From contig CBDDFN010000016.1 of the NCBI GenBank assembly GCA_965227065.1, positions 42,493-106,492 on the forward strand: a DNA stretch of 64,000 nt, written 5' to 3'. Positions 34,720-43,512 of the stretch are shown here, piece after piece. The notes beneath the pieces were generated by a model. The model was not told the DNA's origin, did not search any database, and worked only from the letters and a program-made list of their open reading frames with translations. Numbering within the stretch: the stretch's first letter is position 1; the number at the start of each line of letters is the position of its first letter. Origin of the DNA: CBDDFN01 sp965227065. GTDB taxonomy: Bacteria > Pseudomonadota > Alphaproteobacteria > SPJN01. The translations under genes were made by a program, and so were the position numbers.

Positions 34720-34888
34720 GAGATGTCCCCTTAAACCAGACGACGGCCACGACCACCGCGAATCTCCGCTCCTTGAACGGATATTCACGCCAGCCCCGGC
34801 CCGATACATATGGGGCGGGACTATATCAGACGCCACCCCTTGCACAAGCATGTGAACAAGGGTGTCAAAAGCGCCATTGTGTCACTGA

Positions 34889-35308
34889 TCAACCCGTCTC
34901 AGGCCGGGGGCCGAGCGCCTTGAAGGTGCCGGTTCCTTGCAGAACCGTGCGCTCCCCGGTCCAGACACGGCCTTTCACGAAGAAAAAATCGCCTTCATAG
35001 CCGGTGATCTCGGCTTTTCCCTCAACCCACTCGCCTATTTCAGCACCTGAAATAAAGTCGGTCAGCAGCCGCACGGTCACCCAGTGACGCTTGTGGATAT
35101 GGGCAACAGCAAAGCCGAACGACATATCGGCAAAGCCCATCAACATGCCGCCATGACAGCGCCCAAGCCCGTTGACATGGTTTTCGGCCACCCGGAAGCC
35201 AAGCCCATAGTCAGCCCCATCCTGATAGCGATAAACCGGGCCGACCTGGGCCATATAGCCGGTCGACCAGTTACCTGCTTCTTTATAGGGGGGAGGAACA
35301 AGAACCAT
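34889..35308 (-). CDS. PaaI-family hotdog thioesterase, copy 1
   Basis: 139 residues. Hotdog fold signature GRCHGGMLMGFADMSFGFAV, with the conserved H-G-G on the central helix, then WVTVRLLTDFISGAEIGEWVEG. Hydrolyses acyl- or aryl-CoA thioesters in the cytoplasm. Closely related to copy 2, 41 bp upstream; both end in a GTGTFKALGPRP motif. Likely last gene of the pepF-ABC1-thioesterase unit. Confidence 0.87.
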   Translation of the reverse strand: MVLVPPPYKEAGNWSTGYMAQVGPVYRYQDGADYGLGFRVAENHVNGLGRCHGGMLMGFADMSFGFAVAHIHKRHWVTVRLLTDFISGAEIGEWVEGKAEITGYEGDFFFVKGRVWTGERTVLQGTGTFKALGPRPETG

Positions 35309-35349
35309 ATGGCGATGTTACCCCGTGCTTGCCAAGAGACTAACGCGGC

Positions 35350-35757
35350 TCACGGCCGCGGGCCGAGTGCCTTGAAAGTCCCGGTTCCCTGCATCAGCGT
35401 TTTATCGCCGACCCATATCCGGCCTTTGACAAAATAAAAATCGCCATCCTGCCCGGTAATTTCTCCGGTGCCTTCGACCCAGTCGCCGATTTCTGCACCC
35501 GCCAGAAAATCAGTGAGCAGCCTCACGGTCACCCAATAGCGCTTGACCGAATAGGAAACCGCTGAACCAAAAGCCATATCGGCGAATGCCATCAGCATGC
35601 CGCCATGACACCGCCCCATGCCGTTCACATGACGCTCTTCAACGCGAAAAGCACGCGCGAAAGAGCCTTCAAGGTCATAATAATAGAGCGGTCCTATCTG
35701 ACCGACAAAACCATGATTGAAGGGAATTATCTCATAAGGCGCGGGAATGTCAGTCAT
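35350..35757 (-). CDS. PaaI-family hotdog thioesterase, copy 2
   Basis: 135 residues from the ATG at 35757, which overlaps the ABC1 gene by 8 bp. Signature GRCHGGMLMAFADMAFGSAV, RYWVTVRLLTDFLAGAEIGDWVEG and GTGTFKALGPRP, all shared with copy 1. A third, more distant member lies at 42875. The CoA substrate is unknown. Confidence 0.87.
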   Translation of the reverse strand: MTDIPAPYEIIPFNHGFVGQIGPLYYYDLEGSFARAFRVEERHVNGMGRCHGGMLMAFADMAFGSAVSYSVKRYWVTVRLLTDFLAGAEIGDWVEGTGEITGQDGDFYFVKGRIWVGDKTLMQGTGTFKALGPRP

Positions 35758-37156
35758 CAGGATGATCAAGCCCCACCGCAGCCAACGCTTCGGCTTGCTT
35801 GGTGCTCACCACTGTCTCGTCATAGGCATCAATGGCTTCGTTAAACAGCGTATGCCAATTCAGTTCAGCCCCCAGATGCAGGAACACTGCCCCAAGCCCG
35901 ATCGCCGCCCGGTCCATGAAGACAAATTCTTTGGGAAGCTTGATCGTGCCGTGCTTGCGCAGTTCAGAGCGCATGCGATTGGCTTCCTTGCGACCATATT
36001 CAGCCGGCGACAACCCATCAGCGATGGTGCGCACCCGGTCATCCAACATGGGGGCAAAGATAAACCGCGCCCAGAAATTCATGATGTCGAGCATGCCATC
36101 GCTCAATTCAGTGAAGCCCCAAAGCTTGTAAGCCTCACGCGCCTGCTCATCACTGCCCGCCTGCAACGCTTTGTAGAGCCTGACCACGCCGGTCACGAAC
36201 CGGGCGCGGAAAATCCGCACACAACCAAAGTCGAGCAGATTGATCGACAAATCATCGCGCACCGCATAATTGCCCAGATGGGGATCGCCGTGGATTACGC
36301 CATAGCGGGCGAGCGGATCCCACCAGGCGTGGAACATGGCTTTGGCGATCTGATTGCGCTCGTCCAGCGGATGCTCGCGAAACTCCAAAAGTTTGCGCCC
36401 CTCAAGCCACTCCATGGTCAAAAGCCGTGTCGTGGTGAGGTCCATCACCGGCTCTGGCACCATGACCAGCGGATCGTCTTTGAAGATCAATCCATAAAGT
36501 GCCATCTGTCTGGCTTCGCGCTCATAATCGAGCTCCTCGCGCAGCCGGTCGGCGATTTCGGCATAAATGTCCCGCGTATCGACCGATTTCTCGACCTGCC
36601 GGCCAATCTTCAAAATCAGATTGAGCTGTTTGAGATCGCTTTCCACCGCCGACAGCATGTCGGGATATTGGAGTTTGACGGCAACCTGCCGGCCATCATG
36701 CAGCGTGGCCTTGTGGACCTGGCCCAGGCTGGCGGCCGCCGCCGCGTCATGGCCAAACGTTTCATAGCGCGACTGCCAGTCTGCCCCCAGTTCCACCCGC
36801 ATGCGGCGTTTGACGAACGACCAGCCCATCGGCGGCGCGTCGGACTGAAGCTCCGCCAGCTTGAGGGCATAATCTTCAGGCACCGCATCGGGAATGGTGG
36901 CCGCCACCTGCGCGATCTTCATCAACGGGCCTTTCAGCCCGCCCAGGGCTGCGGTTATCTCCGCCGCATGTTCGGTCGTATCAAGGTCCATCCCGAACAG
37001 CCGGGCGCCCATGGCTTTCGCCCCGACGCCGGAAACATTGGTCGCCACCTTGGCGGCACGCGCCAGCTGTCCGGTGACACTTGCTTTGCTTTCACGTTTT
37101 TTCTGCCGTTCGTCCCGCTTCAGCTCGCGGGCATCATCGTCACTGATGTCGGTCAT
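35750..37156 (-). CDS. ABC1/AarF (UbiB-like) atypical kinase
   Basis: 468 residues. PKL-fold motifs of the UbiB/COQ8 family: KIAQ in the N-terminal extension (the KxGQ position), the Ala-rich nucleotide loop AAAASLGQVHKA, invariant Lys in QVAVKLQYP, catalytic GVIHGDPHLGNY and metal-binding LDFGCVRIF. COQ8-like ATPases support ubiquinone synthesis; COQ9 is also in this window. Begins with a 4-bp overlap with pepF. The 505-residue antisense frame is a shadow. Confidence 0.88.
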   Translation of the reverse strand: MTDISDDDARELKRDERQKKRESKASVTGQLARAAKVATNVSGVGAKAMGARLFGMDLDTTEHAAEITAALGGLKGPLMKIAQVAATIPDAVPEDYALKLAELQSDAPPMGWSFVKRRMRVELGADWQSRYETFGHDAAAAASLGQVHKATLHDGRQVAVKLQYPDMLSAVESDLKQLNLILKIGRQVEKSVDTRDIYAEIADRLREELDYEREARQMALYGLIFKDDPLVMVPEPVMDLTTTRLLTMEWLEGRKLLEFREHPLDERNQIAKAMFHAWWDPLARYGVIHGDPHLGNYAVRDDLSINLLDFGCVRIFRARFVTGVVRLYKALQAGSDEQAREAYKLWGFTELSDGMLDIMNFWARFIFAPMLDDRVRTIADGLSPAEYGRKEANRMRSELRKHGTIKLPKEFVFMDRAAIGLGAVFLHLGAELNWHTLFNEAIDAYDETVVSTKQAEALAAVGLDHPDD

Positions 37157-38940
37157 CGGTCCAGAGCTTCAAGTTCGTCAATAAAGCCAGAGACTACCGA
37201 CAAACCGCGCTGCCAGAAAGCGGGATCAGACGCGTCCAGTCCGAACGGAGCGAGCAGGTCTTGATGTTTTTTCGACCCGCCAGCCTTCAAAAGCGTGAGA
37301 TATTTCTCGGCGAAGCCCTCATGCGCCTCTTCATAGGCCCCATAAAGCGCATTCACCAGACAATCGCCGAACGCGTAGGAATAGACATAGAACGGCGAAT
37401 GGATGAAATGGGGAATATAGGTCCACCACACATCATAGCCGTCATTGAGTTTGATGGATGGCCCCAGGCTTTCCTGCTGCACCGCCATCCAGATGGCGCC
37501 GATATCGTCCGAGGTCAGCTCGCCTTGTTTGCGGGCATCATGCAGGCGAAGTTCGAAGTCATAAAAGGCGATCTGGCGCACCACCGTGTTGATCATATCC
37601 TCAACTTTTGAGGCGATCAGCGCCCGGCGTTCGGCCGGATCGGTGGTCTGGCGCAAAAGTGCGCGGAAGGTCAGCATCTCGCCAAACACGCTGGCGGTTT
37701 CGGCCAATGTCAGCGGGGCATGCATCATCAAGGGGCCTTGTTCGGCCGCCAAACATTGATGCACGCCATGGCCCAGCTCGTGAGCCAGCGTCATCACATC
37801 GCGCGGCTTGCCCAGATAGTTGAGCAGAATATAGGGATGCGCGCTGGGCACCGTGCCATGGCTGAAGGCGCCCGGTGCCTTGCCCGGCCTGATCGCGGCA
37901 TCAATCCACGGCTTGTCAAAAAATTGCTGACCGACCTGGGCCAGTTGGGGCGAGAAATCATGATAAGCGCCCAGCACGGTCTGACGCGCCTCCGACCAAT
38001 CAATGGTGCGTTCCTTCACCTGGGGCAAGGGCGCGTTGCGGTCCCAGAAATTCATCTGGTCCATACCCATCCATTTGGCCTTGAGCGCATAATAGCGATG
38101 CGACAGCGACGCGTAGGACGATGTCACCGCATCCTTGAGCGCATCCACCACTTCGGGCTCAACATGGTTGGCGAGGTGGCGCGACATGGCCGGGAACGGC
38201 AGGCCCCGCCATTTGTCCTCAATCGCCTTGTCCTTGGCGAGAACATTGGTGATGAGGGTGAAGGTTTTAAGCTTGTCCTTAAAACCCTGTGTCAGGCTTT
38301 GCGCCGCCTCGGCACGCATTGTGGGTGCGGGATCGCTCAACAGTGTGAGCATTTCCTCAACCGACTTCTGTCCACCCTGAAAGTCAAACACCATCGACGA
38401 CATGGTCTCGTCAAACAGCCGGTTAAACGCCTGGCGTCCGGTCTGGCTTTTGTCATGCAGGATTTTTTCAAGCTCGGCCGGCAGCTGATAGGGCTTGAAG
38501 CTGCGCGCACCTTCAATCCAGGTCTTGAGCCGTTCCAGAACCGGCTCCGCCGCAATCATCTCTTCAAGCGCCTCATCGGCGATCTCGTTCAGTTCAAGCT
38601 CAAAAAAGATCAGATGCGATGTCACATCATTCAGGCGGCTTTGGGTGTTGCCGTAAGATTGTGCGCCTTTTTCGTCCGACATGTCGGCCTGAAAGCTCAG
38701 CGAGGCAAAGCTGTAGACCCTTCCCAGCAGATCTTCGAGCACTTCAAAGCGCTCAAAGGCTTGCGCCAGCGTCGCGGTGTCGGCGGTTTTGATCTTGCCT
38801 TCAAAATCATTGGCAAACTGCAGCGTGTCACGTTCGCACCGCTCCAGATCGGCGATGAAGGCAGGGCTGTCATAAGAGGCATAAAGGTCGGAAAGGTCCC
38901 ATTCGGGCAAAGCGCCGGGAACCTGAATTTGTGCAGGCAT
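37153..38940 (-). CDS. pepF: M3 family oligoendopeptidase F
   Basis: 595 residues, normal for PepF. Zinc site HELGHGVHQ near residue 385, with the downstream Glu in LAETASVFGEML. N-terminal helical region matches M3B peptidases (EWDLSDLYASYDSP). Cytoplasmic peptidase degrading 7-17-residue peptides. GGGGTC precedes the ATG. The stop overlaps the start of the ABC1 kinase by 4 bp. Confidence 0.93.
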   Translation of the reverse strand: MPAQIQVPGALPEWDLSDLYASYDSPAFIADLERCERDTLQFANDFEGKIKTADTATLAQAFERFEVLEDLLGRVYSFASLSFQADMSDEKGAQSYGNTQSRLNDVTSHLIFFELELNEIADEALEEMIAAEPVLERLKTWIEGARSFKPYQLPAELEKILHDKSQTGRQAFNRLFDETMSSMVFDFQGGQKSVEEMLTLLSDPAPTMRAEAAQSLTQGFKDKLKTFTLITNVLAKDKAIEDKWRGLPFPAMSRHLANHVEPEVVDALKDAVTSSYASLSHRYYALKAKWMGMDQMNFWDRNAPLPQVKERTIDWSEARQTVLGAYHDFSPQLAQVGQQFFDKPWIDAAIRPGKAPGAFSHGTVPSAHPYILLNYLGKPRDVMTLAHELGHGVHQCLAAEQGPLMMHAPLTLAETASVFGEMLTFRALLRQTTDPAERRALIASKVEDMINTVVRQIAFYDFELRLHDARKQGELTSDDIGAIWMAVQQESLGPSIKLNDGYDVWWTYIPHFIHSPFYVYSYAFGDCLVNALYGAYEEAHEGFAEKYLTLLKAGGSKKHQDLLAPFGLDASDPAFWQRGLSVVSGFIDELEALDR

Positions 38941-38961
38941 GAAGACCCCAAAAAAGCGGGA

Positions 38962-39312
38962 TTAGATTGAGAGTTCCTCGCCCTCATCACGCTTCCGGCG
39001 AATGGTGATATCGCCGTTCTCGTCCATTTCGGGCGCCTCATACTGAGGCAGATCACGGACCGTCTCGTCAAGCGCATCAAGGGCGGTTTGTGCCAGATCG
39101 CGGGCGCTTTCGGCCGCCTCCTGGGCAAATTCCTGCGCCTTGAGGGCGAAATCTTCCGCCGCGCGTTCGCTGTCCCGCAAAGCGCGGTCAAGCTTTTCGC
39201 CGGGTGTTTCGTCCTGGGCTTGTGCCGCAGAAATGCCGATGCCGAGCACAAATGCGGCGGTCAGCCCCATCCGGCTCGTCATTTTAGCCCATGATCGTTC
39301 GCAATGTTTCAT
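38962..39312 (-). CDS. Small secreted helical protein of unknown function
   Basis: 116 residues. The ATG at 39312 has GGAGGG 7 bp upstream; an internal ATG at 39282 is possible. A signal peptide (MTSRMGLTAAFVLGIGISAAQA, residues 11-32) is followed by an Ala/Glu-rich amphipathic helix (about 40-85, ALRDSERAAEDFALKAQEFA) and a polar acidic tail. No family recognised; helix periodicity suggests a periplasmic coiled coil. It stands between pepF and the GapR-family gene. Confidence 0.7.
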   Translation of the reverse strand: MKHCERSWAKMTSRMGLTAAFVLGIGISAAQAQDETPGEKLDRALRDSERAAEDFALKAQEFAQEAAESARDLAQTALDALDETVRDLPQYEAPEMDENGDITIRRKRDEGEELSI

Positions 39313-39373
39313 TGTCCAGCCCTCCGACAGGCCAAATTTATATGGGTGTCGAATGGGGCCGTTTCAAGGCGGG

Positions 39374-39640
39374 CTATTCGCTGTCTTCAGGCGGCACCGC
39401 CATGCCCAGCGCATGCAGATAAGTGTCGAGCAGCATTTCTTCTTCCTGCCGCTCATGAGGTTCTTTTTTGCGGATTTTCACCACCTGACGCATGGTCTTG
39501 GTGTCATAGCCGTGCGCCTTGGCCTCGGCATAGACCTCGCGAATATCGGCCGCGATGGCGGTTTTTTCTTCTTCCAGACGCTCAATTCGCTCAATGAGGG
39601 AGCGCAGCTGATCGGCAGTGATGCCGCCCACTTCGGCCAT
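39374..39640 (-). CDS. gapR: DUF2312 nucleoid-associated protein, GapR family
   Basis: 88 residues from the ATG at 39640 (MAEVGGITADQLRSLIERIERLEEEK). Helical throughout, with the conserved IREVYAEAKAHGYDTKTMRQVVKIRK DNA-contact region. Caulobacter GapR (DUF2312) clamps overtwisted DNA ahead of forks and polymerases and aids topoisomerases. Length and motifs match. The neighbouring N-formylglutamate amidohydrolase and pyk are common companions of this gene in alphaproteobacteria. Confidence 0.9.
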   Translation of the reverse strand: MAEVGGITADQLRSLIERIERLEEEKTAIAADIREVYAEAKAHGYDTKTMRQVVKIRKKEPHERQEEEMLLDTYLHALGMAVPPEDSE

Positions 39641-39688
39641 AGTCAAACCCTTGTGCAATATCGTGATCGGGCGCGCACCATAATGAAG

Positions 39689-40378
39689 TCAGCCGCTCCT
39701 GCAAAGCCGAACTGCGCGCTCAATCGGCTCGACCAGCCGCCGGGCGAGCCTTTCCGCCATTTCTTCGCTGGCAATCAGGTCCTGCCTGATCTCCAAAAGC
39801 GCATGGGGCAAGCCGTTGTGATTGCCATGCTGGTCCATCGAATCGCCCGGCAACGCCTTGTAGGGAACATTGTCGCCAACACAAAACCCGGCTTTTTCAA
39901 GCTCTGCCATCAAGGGTTTGGGCAAACGCGGATCGCGCGCCCATTGTACGGCCAGCTCAAAGCCGCGTTTGCGGCCCTGAAATTCCGGCGTGAAGGAATG
40001 GATGGAAAGCAAAACCGGCTGGACCGTTTCCGCGATCGCCTGCGCCACCGCCTCATGAAACGGCCTGTGGTAGGCATCAAGGCGGCGCGCCCTTTCGGCG
40101 TCATCAATTCCGGCATTGCCGGGAATGATCGCCCCATCGGCGATGCGCATGATCAAGGTCGGGTCATCGGCGCTGCGGTTAAGATCAATCACCAGCCGGG
40201 AGACCGTGGCCTCCACCAGAGGGCAATCCCATGCTGCAGAAAGGCTGCGCGCCACATGGGCTGCCCCTATATCATAGGCGATATGACGGCCAAGCTCGCG
40301 CGGGGCGATGCCCAGGCCGTGTAACGCTTCAGGAACCGCGTTACTGGCATGTTCACAAAGAAGAACGAGATTTCGCAT
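39689..40378 (-). CDS. N-formylglutamate amidohydrolase family protein
   Basis: 229 residues. CEHASNAVP near the N terminus, DIGAAHVARSLS, VIDLNRSADDP and LLSIHSFTP are the family's metal-binding and substrate motifs. These enzymes hydrolyse N-formyl-L-glutamate or similar N-acyl acids; no histidine-degradation genes are nearby, so the substrate is uncertain. Divergent from pyk across 61 bp. Confidence 0.85.
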   Translation of the reverse strand: MRNLVLLCEHASNAVPEALHGLGIAPRELGRHIAYDIGAAHVARSLSAAWDCPLVEATVSRLVIDLNRSADDPTLIMRIADGAIIPGNAGIDDAERARRLDAYHRPFHEAVAQAIAETVQPVLLSIHSFTPEFQGRKRGFELAVQWARDPRLPKPLMAELEKAGFCVGDNVPYKALPGDSMDQHGNHNGLPHALLEIRQDLIASEEMAERLARRLVEPIERAVRLCRSG

Positions 40379-40439
40379 GGTCTATTGCGCCGCACCATAT
40401 CGTCATTGAACAGACTCATGATCTGAGTACAGTCCTCCC

Positions 40440-41867
40440 ATGGAATTTGCACGACATATCAAGATCCTCGCCACGCTCGGCCCGGGATCATCCGACCCCG
40501 ACACGATCCGCCAGTTGGTCGATGCCGGCGCCAACGCCTTCCGCATCAATATGAGCCATGCTGATCATGACGGGCTCAAAGCCCAGTATCAGGCGATCCG
40601 CCGGGTGGAGGCCAAAGTCGGCCACCCGATTGCGATCCTGGTCGATCTGCAAGGCCCCAAATTGCGCCTGGGCAAGATGAGCCGGGATGCCGACGGCGAG
40701 CCCATCCGGCTTAAAAAAGGTGACCGCTTCACACTTGACCGAAGCAGCGAGCCCGGCGACCGGACGCGTGCGCCCCTGCCCCATCCGCAGATTTTCGATT
40801 CTGCCGAACCGGGCCACCAGATCCTGATTGATGATGGCCGGGTGAAACTGCAAATCGACACGGTTTCCAAAGACGAGATCAATTGCACAGTGTTGGCCGG
40901 TGGCGCGGTCACCGATAAAAAGGGCGTCAACCTGCCTGATGCAGTGCTCGACATTCCCGCCATGACCGAGAAAGATGAGCGCGACCTCGACGCCGCGCTG
41001 CATCTGGGCATTGACTGGGTGGCGCTGAGCTTTGTTCAGCGCGTCGAAGACGTCACCCATGCCAAGCGCATTGTGCGGGGGCGCGCCCGCGTCATGGCCA
41101 AAATTGAAAAGCCCAGCGCGCTGGCCTCCATCGAACAAATCATTGAAGCCGCCGACGGCGTCATGGTCGCCCGGGGTGATCTTGGTGTTGAACTGCCGGT
41201 TGAAAAAGTTCCCGGCGCCCAGCGCCATCTGATCAGCCTCGCCCGGCGTGAAGGCAAACCGGTGGTGGTCGCCACCCAGATGCTTGAAAGCATGATTTCA
41301 GCCCCGGTGCCGACCCGCGCGGAAGTCACCGACGTGGCTTTGGCGGTTTTGGAAGGTGCCGACGCGGTCATGCTGTCGGCCGAAACCGCCGTCGGCAAAT
41401 TCCCCATCGAGGCGGTGTCGACCATGCACCGGGTTGCGGTCGAAACCGAAAATGATGCCGCCTATAAAGCGGTCATCCACCAAAGGGGCACACGGCCCGA
41501 ACCGACCGCGCCCGACGCCATTGCCGCCGCCGCGCGCCAGGTCGCCGAAACAATTTCGGCACAAGCTATTGTTTGTTATACGAAATCTGGATCGACCGGC
41601 CTGCGGATCGCGCGTGAACGGCCGCTGATGCACACGATGGTCCTCACCCCCGTCCCGGAAACGGCGCGTCACCTGACGCTGGTATGGGGGCTGCATTGCG
41701 TGGTCACCAAGGATGCCAAGAATTTCGCCGACATGGTGCAACGCGCCACCAAGACCGCGCGTGAAAAGGAAATCGGTGCCACCGGCGATTCCATCGTCAT
41801 CACCGCCGGTGTCCCGTTCGGCACGCCGGGCGCGACGAACATTTTACGGATCGCGCGGCTCGACTGA
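40440..41867 (+). CDS. pyk: Pyruvate kinase
   Basis: 475 residues. KILATLGPGSSDP at the N terminus, FRINMSHA, the barrel motif MVARGDLGVELP, the signature VMAKIEKPSA (catalytic Lys), ATQMLESMI and MLSAETAVGKFPIEAV. Makes pyruvate and ATP from phosphoenolpyruvate. Convergent with the next gene, overlapping by 24 bp. Confidence 0.96.
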   Translation: MEFARHIKILATLGPGSSDPDTIRQLVDAGANAFRINMSHADHDGLKAQYQAIRRVEAKVGHPIAILVDLQGPKLRLGKMSRDADGEPIRLKKGDRFTLDRSSEPGDRTRAPLPHPQIFDSAEPGHQILIDDGRVKLQIDTVSKDEINCTVLAGGAVTDKKGVNLPDAVLDIPAMTEKDERDLDAALHLGIDWVALSFVQRVEDVTHAKRIVRGRARVMAKIEKPSALASIEQIIEAADGVMVARGDLGVELPVEKVPGAQRHLISLARREGKPVVVATQMLESMISAPVPTRAEVTDVALAVLEGADAVMLSAETAVGKFPIEAVSTMHRVAVETENDAAYKAVIHQRGTRPEPTAPDAIAAAARQVAETISAQAIVCYTKSGSTGLRIARERPLMHTMVLTPVPETARHLTLVWGLHCVVTKDAKNFADMVQRATKTAREKEIGATGDSIVITAGVPFGTPGATNILRIARLD

Positions 41868-42782
41868 CGCCGCAATGGCATCCACCACCTCGGTGGTGCG
41901 GACATGATGGGGCGCATGCCCGCAATTTTCGAGCTTCACCAATGTCCCGTGCGGCGCCTTGCGCGCCAGCGGGTAGGAATGAATTTTCGGCCCCACAACC
42001 CGGTCACGATTGCCGGTGATGACGGTCACCGGCACCGCCAGCTCTTCATAATGCGGGGCCTGCTCGGCGAGAAAAGCGCGCAAGCGGCGGACATCCTGCG
42101 CATCGCGCAGAAACTGTGCCGGGCGCAGCAAGAGCTTGACCCCGGTCCGCTGGACATAGCCCTCGGGCGCGTCATTGGGCCAAAAGGTGCCCAGCACCCC
42201 TTTGTCGATCAGCCGCTCGGCAATCGGCGTCATCAGCGTGTAGGCAAAAAGCGGACCGAGCAGCGGAATGCCGGCAAATTTGCGATAGGCAGCCACCCCG
42301 CCGGGAAAGGGATGAGTCGCACCTGACAAGGACACAACACCGGCCACCTCATCAGGACAATCAAGCGCCCAGGCGAGCGCCACCGACGCCCCCCAGCTGT
42401 GGCCGACCAGCAGCGGTTTTTCCGCCACCCCCATCTGCCCAAGCGCGCGTTTCAAAAGACGCGCCTGATCCAGCGGGCTGCACCAGGGACCGCGAGGCCG
42501 CCCGGACCAGCCAAAACCGGGCCGGTCAAAGGCAATGACATGATGATGCGCGGACAGACCCGGCATCAGGCTTTCCACCATGTCGCGGACATTTCCCGAT
42601 GCGCCGTGAATGAGCACAATGGGCGTACCGCCATGGTGAGCGCCCTGCTCCACCCCGTGAATTTTGACCCGGCCCAGATCAACCAGCCTGCCAAGCGGAG
42701 GATAGGCGTTCTCAATCTCGCGCCGGCGCGCCTGAGTATAAAGCGCGAGCAGCGCCAAAATGGCCGCCAGCAATTCGAGCAT
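41844..42782 (-). CDS. Alpha/beta hydrolase, membrane-anchored
   Basis: 312 residues. N-terminal hydrophobic anchor (LELLAAILALLALYT), then IVLIHGASGNVRD (oxyanion region), FDRPGFGWSGRP, and nucleophile elbow LVGHSWGASVALAWA with Ser. The C-terminal VITGNRDRVVGP carries the acid and NCGHAPHHV the His. Complete triad; substrate unknown. Confidence 0.87.
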   Translation of the reverse strand: MLELLAAILALLALYTQARRREIENAYPPLGRLVDLGRVKIHGVEQGAHHGGTPIVLIHGASGNVRDMVESLMPGLSAHHHVIAFDRPGFGWSGRPRGPWCSPLDQARLLKRALGQMGVAEKPLLVGHSWGASVALAWALDCPDEVAGVVSLSGATHPFPGGVAAYRKFAGIPLLGPLFAYTLMTPIAERLIDKGVLGTFWPNDAPEGYVQRTGVKLLLRPAQFLRDAQDVRRLRAFLAEQAPHYEELAVPVTVITGNRDRVVGPKIHSYPLARKAPHGTLVKLENCGHAPHHVRTTEVVDAIAASVEPRDP

Positions 42783-42874
42783 GCTTCACTCTCCCATCTC
42801 GACAGCAAGCCCGCTTGCCGTTAACACGCGGGCGAGACTATCAAATTTTAAACCCGTGTGAAGGACGTCCGACC

Positions 42875-43339
42875 ATGAGTGCTGCCGAAATCCCTCAAGG
42901 CTACCAGCCGTTTCCACAAGGCGACGGCTATGCCGACCTGATCGGACCGTTATACGTCAAACTGGCAGATGGAGATGTGTCGATCGGCTTTCGGGTTGAG
43001 CCGCGCCATTGCAATCCCGCCCAAATTTGTCATGGCGGCATGTTGATGAGCGTGATGGACATGGCGCTTGGCATGGGTGCGGCCATCCAAGGCGGGCTGG
43101 AAAAATTCCTGCCATCGATGAACCTGACCCATGATTTTATCCAGCCCGGACAATTGGGTGATTTCATCCATTCCAAGGTTGATTTTGTCGAAGCCAAACG
43201 CCGCTTTGTTTTTGCCAGTGGCTATTTGATCGGATCAAACGGCCCGGTGCTGCGCGCCAACGGGATCATGAAAATCCCGTCGGGCGACAATGCCACCTTC
43301 CAGTTCAAGACCGCAGACCCTTTGACCGCCAAGGGCTAA
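42875..43339 (+). CDS. PaaI-family hotdog thioesterase, copy 3
   Basis: 154 residues from the ATG at 42875; the frame is open 20 codons more but AAGGACG supports this start. Signature NPAQICHGGMLMSVMDMALGMGAA, then NLTHDFIQPGQLGDFIHSK. Same family as the pair at 34889-35757 but more distant. Alone between two reverse-strand genes; acyl-CoA substrate unknown. Confidence 0.85.
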   Translation: MSAAEIPQGYQPFPQGDGYADLIGPLYVKLADGDVSIGFRVEPRHCNPAQICHGGMLMSVMDMALGMGAAIQGGLEKFLPSMNLTHDFIQPGQLGDFIHSKVDFVEAKRRFVFASGYLIGSNGPVLRANGIMKIPSGDNATFQFKTADPLTAKG

Positions 43340-43370
43340 ACCAAGAAAACAGCCGGGCAAAATCCTGTTT

Positions 43371-43464
43371 CGTCATTCTCGAGGAGCGCCCTACAGGCGC
43401 GACATTCAGAAGCTTTTGGCACCGTCAAATGCCGCCAAAATGCTGAATCAAGTTCAGCATGACG
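43371..43464. repeat. Dispersed intergenic palindromic repeat, copy 3
   Basis: Opens CGTCATTCTCGAGGAG and closes AGCATGACG, with an internal hairpin ATGCTGAAT-CAA-GTTCAGCAT at 43440-43460. Between convergent genes. Confidence 0.55.
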
Positions 43465-43512
43465 GATTGGAACGCGGGAGGCGCTTGAGCAAAACAATGC
43501 AGGCCAAGCCGA

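Noticed and set aside
36900..36940. KIAQ instead of KxGQ in the ABC1 kinase as a lost motif
   Set aside because: A related KxAQ form is common in AarF-type members; the rest of the active site is intact.
35747..37264. 505-residue forward frame
   Set aside because: Lies opposite the ABC1 kinase with all its motifs; composition shadow.
37720..38970. 416-residue forward frame
   Set aside because: Antisense to pepF, which has its zinc site intact.
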